Below, piece by piece: positions 34,259 to 42,851 of a stretch of 64,000 nt of DNA. The stretch comes from Flavobacteriales bacterium 34_180_T64. Lineage in GTDB: Bacteria; Bacteroidota; Bacteroidia; Flavobacteriales; Flavobacteriaceae. Positions within the stretch are counted from its first letter, which is position 1. Every line of letters begins with the position of its first letter. The position numbers and the translations under genes are program-made. The stretch is from the NCBI GenBank assembly GCA_002162765.1, contig MAAR01000017.1:310001-374000 (forward strand). The letters are read 5' to 3'. The notes beneath the pieces are model-generated. The model was given only the letters and a program-made list of their open reading frames with translations, ran no database searches and was not told the origin of the DNA.

Positions 34259-35461
34259 TTATTGATTTATGTATTTAAATACATGTTCTTCGTTCTCTTT
34301 TACAAATGCCTCAATCTGGTTGCTAATAAGCGCTACAAAGGCATTAAACGTATCGGAATTAACATGCTGTATTGCTTTTAATATGCTTTGATTAGACATA
34401 CTGAAAGTTTGCTCCTCCTTATTCTCTAGATACTTAAAGTGTGGCCACCACTCGCTTAATCGCTCAAAATGTGATAGTGACGGAAATTGACTTCCCTTGC
34501 CATGCTTATCTAAAATGCCGATAAACATATCTCCATGAGATATAGATTTACCACTAAACGTCTCTATACCAAATCTTAATTGTGCTTCTTTTTCGCCTTT
34601 AATATCTATCCAAAGTTGTGCATAATTTTTGTGAATAGCATCTCCAATAAGTACTTCATACCTTGACTTATCTAACTTGGTTGATAGTGAAGTAGCTATG
34701 GCATTTCTAAAATTATCTCGGATAGTATTTAATACCTTATTGTAGTTATTAGCAATATACTCTGACTCTGATAAATTGTTTAGAATTACATCTGCTAGCT
34801 CTTGTTCTTGTTGTGTATTCAAAGTATTTGTTAGTTTTTTAATTAAAATGGAATACTGTTTTATTGTTTCTCTTAAAATAGGTTGTTCTGCGGCTTCTTT
34901 ATAACAACTATCTAACCACTTTATAATGGTGTTACTATACGATATACAAAAATAATCTATACCTTCTTTTAAATCACCCTTACTCTTTTTTGATGCATCT
35001 TCACCATAAAGTGTGAGGTAATACACCTTATTGCTACCCTTTTTATAATTGTGATAGCGTTTTAACTGCAAGTTTTGGTCAATAGCATAAATTTTATTTT
35101 CAATGCTTACATAATTACCAGACTTGTCTGAAATAAAAATATCTATACGTCCACCCGTTTTATTTTCATTATCGCGTTTATCAATATGCTTTTCTAAAAC
35201 AAGCTCTGCGGTATCTGCCTGAATTGTAGTATTATTTATGGCTTCTAAAAACAATCTCAAAAACACATTGCCTTTTTCATGTGAACCCTCTGGATTTAAC
35301 AGCTCTCCTAAAAAAGCAGAGTGTGTCCCATTTTCTTTACTTTCCATATTAAGAATAGAAAACACATTAAAGTTCTCACCTTTTAATTTTGAGACCTCGT
35401 TATGATGCTCAATAACTCGTTTAGTGGATTTTATAACTTTATTTAGGGCATCCTTTTGCAT
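34259..35461 (-). CDS. PD-(D/E)XK nuclease family protein
   Basis: 400 residues resembling the PDDEXK_4 group: helix with NMESKENGTHSAFLGELLNP (~38-58), then the core TGGRIDIFISDKSGNYVSIE followed by NKI, giving Asp107, Glu121 and Lys123. The C-terminal half is helical and ends with a beta segment. Such proteins are orphan restriction-like nucleases in defence islands. All catalytic residues are present. It is co-transcribed with the type I genes and could be an extra effector. Confidence 0.82.
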   Translation of the reverse strand: MQKDALNKVIKSTKRVIEHHNEVSKLKGENFNVFSILNMESKENGTHSAFLGELLNPEGSHEKGNVFLRLFLEAINNTTIQADTAELVLEKHIDKRDNENKTGGRIDIFISDKSGNYVSIENKIYAIDQNLQLKRYHNYKKGSNKVYYLTLYGEDASKKSKGDLKEGIDYFCISYSNTIIKWLDSCYKEAAEQPILRETIKQYSILIKKLTNTLNTQQEQELADVILNNLSESEYIANNYNKVLNTIRDNFRNAIATSLSTKLDKSRYEVLIGDAIHKNYAQLWIDIKGEKEAQLRFGIETFSGKSISHGDMFIGILDKHGKGSQFPSLSHFERLSEWWPHFKYLENKEEQTFSMSNQSILKAIQHVNSDTFNAFVALISNQIEAFVKENEEHVFKYINQ

Positions 35462-35505
35462 AATCTGGTGTAGGCTTTAAATTGGCTTTAGATTGAAAAC
35501 TCATA

Positions 35506-36498
35506 TTACATACTTGTCATAAGATTAACGATTAATTTCACCATAGTATCTTTTTCATCTGGATTACTTTCAGCAATCATGATGGTAATGGCTACCAATG
35601 CATTATCTGCAATAATTTTGCTGCCGTCATTGTTATATAGTTTATTGTTTTTATCTAAAAAAAAGACAAACAGTCCTGCAGCTATACGCTTGTTCCCATC
35701 AGAAAAAGAATGATTTTTCACTACGAAATACAACAAGTTTGCTGCCTTTTCTTCTGTACTTGGATACAAGTCTACACCATCAAAAGTTTGATAAACCGTT
35801 TGAAGTGAACTTTGAAAAGATTTATCTTTTTGGTTACCAAATAAACCTCCAGCATCATGGGTATCTCGCCATAATATAATTTGGGCTATAGCCTCTTGAT
35901 AAGTTAGTTTTACAACATCCTTATCTGCTTTGGCTGTTATGGTAAGTTTTTGGTGGTCGTATTGGTCTAAAAGATCTAATGCGCTAGCATATTCTGTAAT
36001 TACTTTTAAGAGCCCTGTTGCTTCTTGGCTATCTAATTGTTTTTGACTTACAACATTCTCAAGTAATTTTATAGTTTGCTTTAGTTCAATAAATTTTTGC
36101 TGCGATTCTTTTAGTCGTTTTTCATTAACAGCATAACCCTTAACCAAATAATCTTTTAAAATCTTATTTGCCCAAATACGAAATTGTGTACCTCTTTTAG
36201 AGTTTACTCGATACCCAACAGAAATTATAGCATCTAAATTATAATGTAATAAACTTCTTTTTACTTCTCGTTCTCCTTCTTTTTGAACTACCGAGTATTT
36301 CTCGGTAGTTCCTTTTTTATCGAGCTCTTTTGTTTTAAAAATATTCTTTAAGTGCAAGCCTATCGTATCTGAATCTTTTTCAAACAATAATGCCATTTGC
36401 TTTTGGGTTAACCAAATTGTTTCTTCTTGAAATTGAACATCTAATTGAGCTTGTCCATCTTCTGAATTATAAATAACAATTTGATTTGTATGTTCCAT
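35506..36498 (-). CDS. RhuM virulence domain fused to Fic/Doc domain
   Basis: 330 residues from the ATG at 36498 (MEHTNQIVIYNSEDGQAQLD). A longer frame exists only through a TTG overlapping hsdS. Residues ~20-130 are the RhuM-type domain (ETIWLTQKQMALLF, DAIISVGYRVNSKRGTQFR); a coiled linker follows; ~195-330 is a Fic/Doc domain with the motif HSFSDGNKR (His ~263). Fic enzymes AMPylate or phosphorylate target proteins. This fusion is common next to type I R-M genes and may act as a toxin-like backup. The target is unknown. Confidence 0.85.
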   Translation of the reverse strand: MEHTNQIVIYNSEDGQAQLDVQFQEETIWLTQKQMALLFEKDSDTIGLHLKNIFKTKELDKKGTTEKYSVVQKEGEREVKRSLLHYNLDAIISVGYRVNSKRGTQFRIWANKILKDYLVKGYAVNEKRLKESQQKFIELKQTIKLLENVVSQKQLDSQEATGLLKVITEYASALDLLDQYDHQKLTITAKADKDVVKLTYQEAIAQIILWRDTHDAGGLFGNQKDKSFQSSLQTVYQTFDGVDLYPSTEEKAANLLYFVVKNHSFSDGNKRIAAGLFVFFLDKNNKLYNNDGSKIIADNALVAITIMIAESNPDEKDTMVKLIVNLMTSM

Positions 36499-36514
36499 AG
36501 TACCAATATTAGTT

Positions 36515-37810
36515 TTAAACAAATAGTTGCTGCAACAGCCCTTTTTTAAAGGTTTGGGTTTGGGTTATTTGATTATTTATTGCTTCTATTTTGGTATCGA
36601 TACTCGATAAGTAAGTAGCGATTTTTTGTTGTTCTTCAAGACAAGGAAATTTATATTTCAATTTCCTAATTATCTGAGCCGATAAATTCCCTTGACCACC
36701 TTGCAAATACTTGGATACAATTTTATCTTTATTTAAAACGAGTATGTAATTCAAGTACTCGATACTTTCTTTTGTTCTAATACATAATATTGCTTGGTTT
36801 ATTGCTCCTTCCAAATTTGAAATAGCAGATTCACCACTATTAGCTCCATAGAGTGCGTATAGCAAATCACCTCTTTCCACTAATTTAGCAGAAGAACTAT
36901 TCAGAGCCTCTTCTGAAATAAAACTGAAAACTTCTGAATCATAAATATTTCCAGAGCCAATAAAAGGAATAGTACCAGTATAATAATCTTTATTTGTGCT
37001 AGATGGTGTACCTCCAGAAAAGAAGGTGCAAAATTCATTTAACCTTTTCTCCTCCCAATCTGGATAATTGGCTGCAAGGTCAACGACGATGCCTTGTGAT
37101 AATAAATCTTCAACATCATCTAAATTTGGAGTAAAGCGTAATTGTTGTGAGAAGAGTTGTTGCATTACGCCTTTTTTGTATTGCTCCAACAGGTTCTTTT
37201 TGGTAGTAAGTTGCTGTATTTTTTCATCTACCGCAGATAAAAAGGATGCTATTTTTTGTTGTTCGGGGAGGGATGGAAAATTTAGTTTTAAAGTTTTTAG
37301 TTGACTACTGTACAAGTGAACGACAGAAACACCTTGAGCTAATCTCGCAATGTCAAATTTCCTTTTATTATTTAAATAAAATGAAAGAAATATACCATCC
37401 ATTTTACTTCTAATAACGTTTAAATCTCCACTATAAGCTACACCAGATTTAAGAACACAGGAAGCTGTAGCAATATCAATATTTGATTCTCCTGACGCTG
37501 GAATGATAACATCATTAAACTCACTTAATATTAAATCTTTTGCGGGTAAATTTGTTTTAGAAACAATTTCCTGAATTAACTCTGTGTAGGTTGTATATAA
37601 TTCTCCATAACGAATACATTCAAGAACTCCATCTTCAGATATATCAGCTTTAGATATCCCTTTTCCCTTTTTAAACTCAGCGACATCATTTAATCTACTT
37701 TCACTCCAATCTCCATTAAACTCATTGAATCTTAATTCGGGAACCCTTCGACTACGCTCAGGACAGGCTTGTTGTTTTTCGGTTTCGATATGTGTTGTTG
37801 CGGTACTCAT
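36515..37810 (-). CDS. hsdS: Type I restriction-modification specificity subunit S
   Basis: 431 residues with two target recognition domains (~25-175, beginning LNDVAEFKKGKGISK; ~245-390, beginning KRLNEFCTFFSGGTPSS), each followed by the conserved helical spacer (LPEQQKIASFLSAVDEKIQQ; LEEQQKIATYLSSIDTKIEA). It sets the bipartite DNA target. Residues ~14-23 (ACPERSRR) are encoded by an inserted repeat and are not part of the fold. The start overlaps the upstream GIY-YIG stop (ATGA). Confidence 0.93.
   Translation of the reverse strand: MSTATTHIETEKQQACPERSRRVPELRFNEFNGDWSESRLNDVAEFKKGKGISKADISEDGVLECIRYGELYTTYTELIQEIVSKTNLPAKDLILSEFNDVIIPASGESNIDIATASCVLKSGVAYSGDLNVIRSKMDGIFLSFYLNNKRKFDIARLAQGVSVVHLYSSQLKTLKLNFPSLPEQQKIASFLSAVDEKIQQLTTKKNLLEQYKKGVMQQLFSQQLRFTPNLDDVEDLLSQGIVVDLAANYPDWEEKRLNEFCTFFSGGTPSSTNKDYYTGTIPFIGSGNIYDSEVFSFISEEALNSSSAKLVERGDLLYALYGANSGESAISNLEGAINQAILCIRTKESIEYLNYILVLNKDKIVSKYLQGGQGNLSAQIIRKLKYKFPCLEEQQKIATYLSSIDTKIEAINNQITQTQTFKKGLLQQLFV
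37744..37768. repeat. Flavobacterial REP-like repeat inside hsdS
   Basis: CCTTCGACTACGCTCAGGAC, read on the minus strand as GTCCTGAGCGTAGTCGAAGG, a short repeat widely scattered in Bacteroidota genomes. It is in frame and codes ACPERSRRV. Confidence 0.75.
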
Positions 37811-38136
37811 GATCTCGACTCCGCTCGATCACCGAGCACGTTTTTATAATGGGTTGCGTTTTTACATTTAGACATCTCTTTCAATTCTTGTATTTGGTTG
37901 TTAATTAAAGCATCTTTTTTCGCTATGCTCCAATTTTGTATTTGCTTCTCCCTGTTAAATGCCTCGTCTATTCTTTCATATTCTTCTGAATACACCAATT
38001 CCACTGGTAATCTAGAAGCTGTATGTTTAGCTCCTTCCCCACTACGATGCTGTTCCAATCTTCTATCCAAATCTTTAGTACTACCAGTGTAGTAACTGTC
38101 ATCTGCGCATTTCAATATGTATGTATATCCTTTCAT
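37807..38136 (-). CDS. GIY-YIG nuclease family protein
   Basis: 109 residues. YTYILKC...DSYYTGSTKDLDRRLEQHRSG gives the GIY-YIG-type motifs (here YTY/YYTGS) and the Arg; the metal-binding Glu lies in DEAFNREKQIQNWS. Single-domain proteins of this type are common in flavobacteria, often with unknown role. The last residues (GDRAESRS) come from an inserted REP-like repeat, and the stop overlaps the hsdS ATG by four bases. It interrupts the usual hsdM-hsdS order, so it may have entered with the repeats. Confidence 0.85.
   Translation of the reverse strand: MKGYTYILKCADDSYYTGSTKDLDRRLEQHRSGEGAKHTASRLPVELVYSEEYERIDEAFNREKQIQNWSIAKKDALINNQIQELKEMSKCKNATHYKNVLGDRAESRS
37811..37840. repeat. REP-like repeat at the GIY-YIG 3' end
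   Basis: Contains CTCGACTCCGCTCGATC followed by ACCGAGCACG, the same GAGCGGAGTCGAG family; it supplies the last codons of the GIY-YIG gene. Confidence 0.7.
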
Positions 38137-38149
38137 TTATCTTAATTCG

Positions 38150-38173
38150 TTGACCGAGCGGAGCCGAGGTCAA
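38150..38173. repeat. REP-like repeat at the hsdM stop codon
   Basis: TTGACCGAGCGGAGCC with GAGGTCAA at the other end: an inverted-repeat-ended 24-base unit. The hsdM TGA (38170-38172, minus strand) lies inside it. Confidence 0.7.
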
Positions 38174-39768
38174 AAGGGTGTGTCTATGCCTAGTTGGTTA
38201 CAGTAATCGGCTATGGTGGCATCGGTAGTGGCCATGTCTGTATCTATGGCTTTGAGTTCTTGAGCAACAGCAGCCAGATCTACAGGTTCTTCTTCTTCTT
38301 CGAAGGTGTCTACATATCTAGGTATATTCAAGTTGTAGTCATTTTCTGCTACTTCTTGAAGTGTGGCTACATGAGAATACTTTTCAATATTCGCTTTAGA
38401 TCCTTCGACAGGCTCAGGATGACATACGTATGCGTTATAGGTATCAATTATTTTATTGATGTCTTCTTCTCGCAAGTAGTTTTGTGTTTTAACTTTCTCG
38501 AAATGTTGGCTAGCATCTATAAACAGGATGTTGTCTTTATCTTTCCTGTTTTTCTTTATGACCAAAATACAGGTAGGTATACTGGTTCCGTAAAAGATGT
38601 TGGCTGGCAAACCTATTACGGCATCGAGGTAGTTGCGGTCTTCTATGAGGTACTTACGGATGTGTCCTTCGGCTGCGCCTCTAAACAATACGCCGTGTGG
38701 CAGCACTACAGCCATGGTTCCGTTATCGGATAACTGATGTACCATGTGTTGCACAAAGGCAAAATCGGCCTTAGAGCTTGGTGCTAGTTTTCCGTAAGCC
38801 GAAAAACGGTCGTCACTCATAAACAACGGACTGGCACTCCACTTGGCAGAGAATGGCGGATTGGCTACTATGGCTTCAAAACGCAGGTCTTCGTGCTGTG
38901 GTTTTTCTAATGTGTTTTCGTTTTTAATGTCGAAGCGTTTGTAATGCACATCGTGCATAATCATGTTCATTCGGCATAAGTTATAAGTAGTTGGGTTCAT
39001 TTCTTGTCCGAAGAACTGCAAGCCTTTGCTATCTACTTCTTTGGCTACACGTAACAGCAACGAACCTGAACCACAAGTAGGATCGTAAACCGATTTTAGT
39101 TTGTCTTTTCCTTGTGTAACCAGTTGTGCTAATATTTTTGATACCTGCTGTGGTGTGTAGAACTCTCCTGCTTTTTTACCTGCGCCGGAGGCAAACTTAC
39201 CAATCAGGTATTCGTAAGCATCTCCTAAGACATCGCTTTCGGCATTGGCGATGTCAAAATCGATCTCTTCTAAATGCGAAAGTACTTTTACAATCAGTTC
39301 GTTTTTGTCGTTCTCAGATTTACCAAGTTTTGAACTGGTTAAATCTAAATCTTCAAAGAGGTTGCCAAAGTCTTCTTCGCTTTCAGAACCCATCGTACTT
39401 TGCTCAATATGCGTGAGTACTTTGGCTAAGTCACCCAAAATAAATTGGTGCTTTCCGCCTGCGTTTCCTCTTCTTGCTAGTTCTGAGAATAGTTCTGATG
39501 GTGCTAAGAAGTAACCGAGTTTATCTAGTGCTGCATCTCTAATAGCATCCATTAAAGCGACTTCTTGTTCGTGGCCTTCTACTTTATCAAAAGTAAGGTT
39601 GTCAGGTGCTAGAATTTCGTTGGCGTACAGTTCCATTTTTTTACTGAGGTATTTGTAAAAAATGAAGCCTAATATATAGTCTCTAAAATCATCGGCATCC
39701 ATCTTGCCACGAAGGGTATTGGCGATGTTCCAGAGTTGTTGTTCGAGTTTTGCTTTTTGTTCGGTCAT
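38170..39768 (-). CDS. hsdM: Type I restriction-modification DNA methyltransferase subunit M
   Basis: 532 residues. N-terminal helical HsdM_N domain (WNIANTLRGKMDADDFRDYI), AdoMet motif I YDPTCGSGSLLLR (~228-240), catalytic motif IV VANPPFSAKW (~301-310), and KKAGEFYTPQQVSKILAQLV before it. It adds N6-methyladenine at the HsdS target. Residues ~449-458 (CHPEPVEGSK) are encoded by an inserted REP-like repeat in the loop before the C-terminal helices; the frame stays open, so the protein probably still works. Confidence 0.95.
   Translation of the reverse strand: MTEQKAKLEQQLWNIANTLRGKMDADDFRDYILGFIFYKYLSKKMELYANEILAPDNLTFDKVEGHEQEVALMDAIRDAALDKLGYFLAPSELFSELARRGNAGGKHQFILGDLAKVLTHIEQSTMGSESEEDFGNLFEDLDLTSSKLGKSENDKNELIVKVLSHLEEIDFDIANAESDVLGDAYEYLIGKFASGAGKKAGEFYTPQQVSKILAQLVTQGKDKLKSVYDPTCGSGSLLLRVAKEVDSKGLQFFGQEMNPTTYNLCRMNMIMHDVHYKRFDIKNENTLEKPQHEDLRFEAIVANPPFSAKWSASPLFMSDDRFSAYGKLAPSSKADFAFVQHMVHQLSDNGTMAVVLPHGVLFRGAAEGHIRKYLIEDRNYLDAVIGLPANIFYGTSIPTCILVIKKNRKDKDNILFIDASQHFEKVKTQNYLREEDINKIIDTYNAYVCHPEPVEGSKANIEKYSHVATLQEVAENDYNLNIPRYVDTFEEEEEPVDLAAVAQELKAIDTDMATTDATIADYCNQLGIDTPF
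38399..38423. repeat. REP-like repeat inside hsdM
   Basis: TCCTTCGACAGGCTCAGGAT plus GACAT; on the minus strand it codes the hallmark peptide HPEPVEGS. Confidence 0.8.
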
Positions 39769-39791
39769 TAAGTTTTTTATGAACTGGGAAT

Positions 39792-40682
39792 TTATAAAAT
39801 TTCAGCTAAAGATTCTGGATAAACGATCCATTTATTACCTTTTGAATTTTGTTTAAATTGTATTCCTGCTTTTTCACCTTCATTGGTAATTGTTTTCTTA
39901 TCATGTAAATAATTTTTCGTACACATAATTTCAATCACTTCATCAAACGATTTGTTCTTAATTTTACCAAGATTTGTTGCTGATAGCAAATTATCATTTA
40001 TTACACTTTCAGATTGTTGTTTAGAATTGTTCTTCATAAATTCCTCTCTACTTCCTATTTCTACTTCTTCCTCTTCATCAATAAAATTGATTTCTTCAAA
40101 ATCAAAAACATTAACTTTATTTGGTATTTTACCATTTAGTAACATTTTAGTCAAATCCAATTGAATTTTTGACCCTAAATAATCCTTTCCTCTTAAAAAT
40201 TTTTTCTTAAAATTTGGCCTTTTTACAAAGACCGCGTAATTGTCTTTAAGAATTTTTGTGGTAGCATCCCAAGCTTCTTTATCAACATCGCTTCCTCCGA
40301 TAATTTTAGTTTCACTTAATACTCCGAACTCTACATTGTTATCAAAGGAGTAATCATATAAGTTTATTGAAGTTATTATACCCTTTCCTTCATTTGCATA
40401 GTATTTAGCATGAAGAGTTGGGATGTATATAATTGAAATATTCGGAAAATCTTTAAAGTAGTTCAAGTCTTCATTTTTAAGACTTCTTTGTGGATTTTTA
40501 GAATTTTTTCCAAAAGCGATTATAAGATGTCTTTCAGGAAACTTTTTATGCTTATCAAATAATTTTTTAAAATAATCATCCAGTTGAATGAAAGGAGATA
40601 CTATTAGAAGATGCTTCTTTGCTTCTTTAATAATATCACAAACTTCGTTTGTTAATTCTATTCCAGTAATAAATTTTGCCAT
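39792..40682 (-). CDS. Phospholipase D-like domain protein (possible nuclease)
   Basis: 296 residues. A single HKD-like motif, LHAKYYANEGKGIITSINLY (His91, Lys93), lies after the beta-strand region HLLIVSPFIQLDDYFKKLFD. PLD-like proteins with one motif act as dimeric nucleases. A linker and a short C-terminal domain (~240-296, HDKKTITNEGEKAGIQFKQN) follow, resembling small helical DNA-binding tails. It is first in the restriction operon, 24 bases upstream of hsdM. Confidence 0.75.
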   Translation of the reverse strand: MAKFITGIELTNEVCDIIKEAKKHLLIVSPFIQLDDYFKKLFDKHKKFPERHLIIAFGKNSKNPQRSLKNEDLNYFKDFPNISIIYIPTLHAKYYANEGKGIITSINLYDYSFDNNVEFGVLSETKIIGGSDVDKEAWDATTKILKDNYAVFVKRPNFKKKFLRGKDYLGSKIQLDLTKMLLNGKIPNKVNVFDFEEINFIDEEEEVEIGSREEFMKNNSKQQSESVINDNLLSATNLGKIKNKSFDEVIEIMCTKNYLHDKKTITNEGEKAGIQFKQNSKGNKWIVYPESLAEIL

Positions 40683-40876
40683 CGTAAAGAAATTGAGTTA
40701 ATAGGAGCCTAAATCTTTCTTTCTATTTAAAAAAGAAATCACTTAACAATAAAATAAATTTACTACTAATTAAAAAGGAGAATTTAAAGGTATAAAAAAA
40801 GGATACATCAAGATCAATATTTTAGTTAAAAACGGATTTAAATTAGTCATGTTTTCACTCTATAGAAGTGAGAAAA

Positions 40877-41120
40877 TTAATCTTCCCAACCACAAAGCGT
40901 TATGCCTATTCTTTTAGCGTCATTTAGCGTTACTTTTTTTAATCGAACTCTTACAATTGGATAACCCGCGACATGTTTCAGAATAATGATACTTTTTACT
41001 GTATTTTCCTGTACAGATATAGACGCTGGTCTCAACTGAATCAAAAGAAGTAATCGCGATAAATACGAAACAAAGGGAAATGCTTAAAAATATTTTATAG
41101 ACAAGCTTCTTATTTTTCAT
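40877..41120 (-). pseudogene. Small secreted Cys protein (CRGL..C family), frameshifted at A7
   Basis: The intact frame from 41120 has a signal peptide (KIFLSISLCFVFIAITSFDS) and CTGKYSKKYHYSETCRGLSN, then C, and stops early at 40920 (66 residues). Dropping one A from the seven-A run at ~40933-40939 restores a frame to 40877 that ends VTLNDAKRIGITLCGWED, the usual end of this family (two more conserved residues: Cys and Trp). Four Cys/His positions suggest metal or disulfide binding. It follows the EEP gene by five bases and is last in the operon. It is either a recent mutation, a slippage-controlled gene, or a sequencing error. Confidence 0.75.
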
Positions 41121-41125
41121 TATTA

Positions 41126-42058
41126 TTAATTAAGATAAAATTCTAAAAAAACGGGTAAATGATCAGAGATCATTCTTGCCGCTTTTAAATTTTTACAAGA
41201 TTCAATAAAATCAATCACTCCTGAATTTATTAATGAGATATCATTTGAATAATAAATATTGTCAATATCATGACTTAAATAATTACCTATAGTGCACTTA
41301 CGTTTTAAAGTAGTTTTTGAGTTTTTAACAGCAGCATTAAAACCTAGTGAGTAAAGATTATTCCATACCTCATGACGCTCATTTAAATTGAAATCACCTG
41401 CAATAATTATTTTATTTGAGTTTAGCCTTTTTGGATAATCTTTAAAAAATATGATTTCATCTTCAGGATTATCGTTGTGTTTACGAGAATGAAAATTAAC
41501 TACAAAAAATGGATCACCTCCTTTTTTTAATTGAAACTTCCCTATAAACGGCTCTCTATGGCATTTTTCTTCCAAATTTTCATCTAAATAGGCTCGACCA
41601 GATAATTTCACTTTAGATGTTTGCCAAAGGAATGCATAGCGTTCACTCATATATACTGACGGGCTTTTAGTAGGATCACTTATACGATAATCCCATTTAT
41701 TGCCCATTCTATTTAATTCATCTACAATTTTGGCTACAGCCTGTGCTCCTGCTGGATCTTTAGCAACAACCTCTTGTATTGCCACAATATCGAAATTTCT
41801 AATAATTTTTGCGATTTTGAGTATTTCTTCGACGTCTTTAGATTTACCTAAATCACGAATGTTCCATGTAGTAATTGTTAAATTTTTTGTATTTTGATTA
41901 TTCCGTTTTTGAGGCCTTTCATTGTTGATTTTTTTATTATTTTCAACAATGATTTCTGATTTAGGAGAATATTTTTCAACCTTACTTTTGTTTCTTGATT
42001 CGCAAGAAAAAAGAACAACTATGATTATAATCAGTATTAAAGTAAACTTTAGTTTCAT
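41126..42058 (-). CDS. Lipoprotein endonuclease/exonuclease/phosphatase (DNase I fold)
   Basis: 310 residues. Lipoprotein signal (ILIIIIVVLFSC, Cys19), then an EEP domain with the catalytic set: Asn66 in TTWNIRDLG, Glu96 in IVAIQEVVAKD, NFHSRK (~188-193), AGDFNLNE (Asp222, Asn224) and ISDHLPVF near 298-305. All catalytic residues are kept. The lipid anchor puts the nuclease on the periplasmic side or at the outer membrane, so it could attack DNA entering the cell or act on phosphoesters. It lies 10 bases after the protease gene in the ten-gene operon. Confidence 0.85.
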   Translation of the reverse strand: MKLKFTLILIIIIVVLFSCESRNKSKVEKYSPKSEIIVENNKKINNERPQKRNNQNTKNLTITTWNIRDLGKSKDVEEILKIAKIIRNFDIVAIQEVVAKDPAGAQAVAKIVDELNRMGNKWDYRISDPTKSPSVYMSERYAFLWQTSKVKLSGRAYLDENLEEKCHREPFIGKFQLKKGGDPFFVVNFHSRKHNDNPEDEIIFFKDYPKRLNSNKIIIAGDFNLNERHEVWNNLYSLGFNAAVKNSKTTLKRKCTIGNYLSHDIDNIYYSNDISLINSGVIDFIESCKNLKAARMISDHLPVFLEFYLN

Positions 42059-42068
42059 GAATCTAATG

Positions 42069-42851
42069 TTATTTCTCCTTTTTTATAATGTTTGAAGTAA
42101 TCGGAATTGTATTCATATTAATGGCAAAATTTAAATTGGCTTCACCAATTCCCATAGTAGTTATTCCTATTACTTCACCTGTCATGTTTAGTAATGGTCC
42201 TCCGCTGCTACCATGGGTGATTTCTGTTGTAGTTTGAATTATCTCTCTGCTATTTCCTCTATATCCCGAAATAATTCCTTTAGACAAGGTATGCTCTAAT
42301 CCTTTAGGGTTTCCAATGGCGAAAACTTCTTCACCAATTTCCGGTAAATTGGAAGCAACGTTGAAGAAGTTAAAATGATTATCCGAATTGACTTTAAATA
42401 TAATGTAATCATCTTCTTTATTTGAATCCAAAACTTCATATATTTTCAATTCTTCACCAGATTCTAATTTAATGATCTCCAGTCCTTTATTTGTGCCTTC
42501 AAATACATGAAAATTACTAACTCCAATACCACTAGCAGAAATAAAGAAACCTGATCCTTGTTTACCATCTTTTCCATCAGAAGTTAAAATCATAAACACT
42601 GCTGATTTATGCTTTTTAAATAACTCCATAAGTGTTAGGTTAGAATTATTTGAAGAAGAAGTGTTGCTATTTATCAGTGGAATATTTGATTCATCTAATT
42701 TTGTTTCAGGTGATGAATAATCCCTAGAGCTATTCCTTGCATTAGCCTTTTCATTTATTTCATATCTTGAACAGCCATTGCAGCCATATAACAATAATGA
42801 TAGCGCAAAAAACAAGATATAAATATTTATTAATTTATCTAAGTACTTCAT
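42069..42851 (-). CDS. Trypsin-like serine protease lipoprotein
   Basis: 260 residues. Lipobox LLYGC (Cys24), a Ser/Asn-rich linker, then a chymotrypsin/HtrA-like fold with His115 (GVSNFHVFEG), Asp148 (KEDDYIIFKV) and Ser216 in HGSSGGPL. No PDZ domain follows. An extra-cytoplasmic protease in the operon suggests processing of a partner when the system is triggered. The start overlaps the stop of the motB-like gene by one base. Confidence 0.88.
   Translation of the reverse strand: MKYLDKLINIYILFFALSLLLYGCNGCSRYEINEKANARNSSRDYSSPETKLDESNIPLINSNTSSSNNSNLTLMELFKKHKSAVFMILTSDGKDGKQGSGFFISASGIGVSNFHVFEGTNKGLEIIKLESGEELKIYEVLDSNKEDDYIIFKVNSDNHFNFFNVASNLPEIGEEVFAIGNPKGLEHTLSKGIISGYRGNSREIIQTTTEITHGSSGGPLLNMTGEVIGITTMGIGEANLNFAINMNTIPITSNIIKKEK

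Noticed and set aside
38194..39514. Plus-strand frames opposite hsdM
   Set aside because: Shadow frames of a well-supported methyltransferase gene.
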